A DNA stretch of 23,706 bases from Campylobacteraceae bacterium (GTDB taxonomy: Bacteria; Campylobacterota; Campylobacteria; Campylobacterales; Sulfurovaceae), in the NCBI GenBank assembly GCA_027023325.1, contig JALVVQ010000313.1:1-23706 (forward strand), in the 5' to 3' direction. The translations under genes were made by a program, and so were the position numbers. Shown here piece after piece: positions 22,412-23,706 of the stretch. The notes beneath the pieces are model-generated. The model worked only from the letters and a program-made list of their open reading frames with translations, did not search any database and was not told where the DNA came from. Numbering within the stretch: position 1 is the first letter of the stretch; every line of letters starts with the position of its first letter.

Positions 22412-23706
22412 TTAAACCATAGTTGAGAAGTAGCTCTTGTCTTTTGCCATGAGCACGGTTGGCGCACCATGGTCTTCTACACTGCCTTCTTCGAGTACAT
22501 AGATATATTCGGCATGCTGTATGGTGCTGAGTCTGTGTGCGATAGTGATGACAGTTTTGGGTGCCAAGTAGCTATGCAGATCGGCAAAGAGCCTGGCCTC
22601 GGTATGTACATCCAGTGCTGAAGTGGACTCATCAAAGACCACGATCTGCGGATCGATCAACACCATTCGTGCGATCGCTATCCGCTGTCGTTGCCCACCA
22701 CTGAGCTTGATACCATCTTTGCCTACGACAGTATTCAGTCCCTTTTCCAGTCCTTCGATGACCACGCTGAGCTGTGCCACATTGATGGCATTTTCAATCT
22801 CAGCTTTACTATAGTGCTCTCCCAGTGTCAGATTGAAATAGAGAGTGTCATTGAAGAGCTTGGGGTGTTGCAACACCATGTGGGCATGCCTGCGAATCGT
22901 TGTCAGATCTATGCTGTCATGGGCGATGCCGTCATAGCGCATACTCCCTTCTTCAAGAGGGTAAAATCCTACGAGAAGATTGGCAAGTGTTGTCTTTCCT
23001 GAGCCGCTGGCACCGACGATAGCGACCTTTTGAGCCTTTTTAATATGAAGATTTATATTTTTTAATATCTTTTTATTCTTGCTGTAGCCAAAACTGAGGT
23101 TTTCTGCCTCAATGCCTATGGACACCTTCTCCGTAAAAGGATCTTTGTCTGCTCTGTTTTTGGGCTCCTGCTCCATCGCAAAGATCGTATTGATCCGCTT
23201 GCAAGCAGCACGGGCATTGGCAAGGGCATACTGGAAGTTGATGATATCCTGCGTGGGTGTCATCATAATCCAGAGATAGCCAAAGATCGCCAGCATCAGA
23301 CCTACACTAAGGTCACTGTAAGCCACTGCCAGTATGCTCACCGCACGGAAGACCTCATAGCCACTCAAAAAGATTAAAAAGGAGAGTCGAATCGCCCTGT
23401 CACTCCGCCAGCCAAAGCGTACGGAGGTCTCTTTGAGCTCCTCTGCGCGTATCTCTACCCTGTCGAAAAAATAGTGTTCTTTGTTGGCTGCCTTGATCTG
23501 ATGGAAGAGCTCCAGCGTCTCTCCAAGCGTGGACTGAAAAAGCTCCGTAGCAGCATTTTCCTGGCGTTTCAGTTTACCAACATTGCGTGCTAGATTGGTG
23601 GTGAAGAAGACCACGATAGGATTGGTCACAAGAATAAAGATTGCCAGTTTCCAGTGGATCATCAGTAGTATGACCGCTGTGAACAGTAGTGTCAGAATCG
23701 AGATGA
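22412..23706 (-). CDS. ABC exporter, fused permease-ATPase (MsbA-like), N-terminus cut by window end
   Basis: The C-terminal approximately 430 residues of a half-transporter in which a transmembrane domain is fused to an ATPase. The frame stays open to the last base of the window, so the first membrane helices lie outside; an internal ATG at 23662 is not a start. The permease part shows two or three hydrophobic helices. The ATPase has GASGSGKTTLANLL (Walker A), LSGGQRQRIAIARM (signature), IVVFDESTSALD (Walker B, with the catalytic Glu) and the switch His in TIAHRLS. Domain order matches MsbA, PglK and multidrug exporters. Being next to uppP makes a lipid or lipid-linked glycan substrate attractive, but that is inference. 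Confidence 0.9.
   Translation of the reverse strand, partial: ISILTLLFTAVILLMIHWKLAIFILVTNPIVVFFTTNLARNVGKLKRQENAATELFQSTLGETLELFHQIKAANKEHYFFDRVEIRAEELKETSVRFGWRSDRAIRLSFLIFLSGYEVFRAVSILAVAYSDLSVGLMLAIFGYLWIMMTPTQDIINFQYALANARAACKRINTIFAMEQEPKNRADKDPFTEKVSIGIEAENLSFGYSKNKKILKNINLHIKKAQKVAIVGASGSGKTTLANLLVGFYPLEEGSMRYDGIAHDSIDLTTIRRHAHMVLQHPKLFNDTLYFNLTLGEHYSKAEIENAINVAQLSVVIEGLEKGLNTVVGKDGIKLSGGQRQRIAIARMVLIDPQIVVFDESTSALDVHTEARLFADLHSYLAPKTVITIAHRLSTIQHAEYIYVLEEGSVEDHGAPTVLMAKDKSYFSTMV

Noticed and set aside
1..23706. CRISPR arrays, tRNA or rRNA genes, insertion sequences, prophage or toxin-antitoxin pairs
   Set aside because: Looked for regular spaced repeats, cloverleaf folds, transposase motifs and small paired genes; none could be supported.

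Overview
The window reads as chromosomal DNA from a Campylobacterota (epsilonproteobacterial) bacterium, most like Sulfurovum or Sulfurimonas. This is inferred from protein style and gene order: aspS directly followed by adk as in Helicobacter pylori, a phosphoethanolamine transferase beside a PAP2 phosphatase (compare H. pylori HP0022/HP0021), an oadG-oadA-oadB-pckA cluster, and -10 boxes behind T-rich stretches of the form TTTTTGGATAAAAT. I see no rRNA, tRNA, CRISPR array, insertion sequence or phage genes. Coding density is high and no gene-free stretch exceeds 300 bases.

Layout. 16-963 (-): secreted RNase T2 enzyme. 1066-3343 (+): lipid A phosphoethanolamine transferase overlapping a PAP2-family phosphatase, probably an envelope-lipid remodelling pair; the transferase seems to start at a rare ATT codon. 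3303-6383 (-): UvrD/PcrA helicase with two unrecognised small genes upstream. 6565-7836 (+): murA, ending one base from a convergent cN-I type 5'-nucleotidase (7838-8728, -). 8740-10572 (-): two paralogous exported proteins with a glycine zipper and peptidoglycan-binding-like repeats; the second is split by a frame change at a run of nine A. 10765-13164 (+): aspS and adk.

13325-20032 (-): a DUF533/TerB-like protein with its own promoter and three tandem 11-bp repeats, and upstream of it a run of oadG, oadA, oadB, pckA, a TerB-like gene and an acylphosphatase-like gene, apparently one operon. Oad and PckA both act on oxaloacetate, linking it to pyruvate and to phosphoenolpyruvate, so the operon looks like a C3/C4 carbon node with a sodium link. 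A perfect 17-bp dyad overlaps its predicted -10 box. 20070-21455 (-): DEAD-box RNA helicase. 21510-21625: a 116-base intergenic element whose ends pair and enclose three hairpins, either a structured RNA leader or a small repeat element. 21635-23706 (-): uppP (undecaprenyl-pyrophosphate phosphatase) and an ABC exporter cut by the window end.

Most genes are housekeeping or envelope functions. The least explained signals are the 116-base multi-hairpin element, the A9 split of the exported paralogue, the ATT start, and the operator-like repeats before the DUF533 and oad genes. No obvious new multi-gene defence or mobile system was found.
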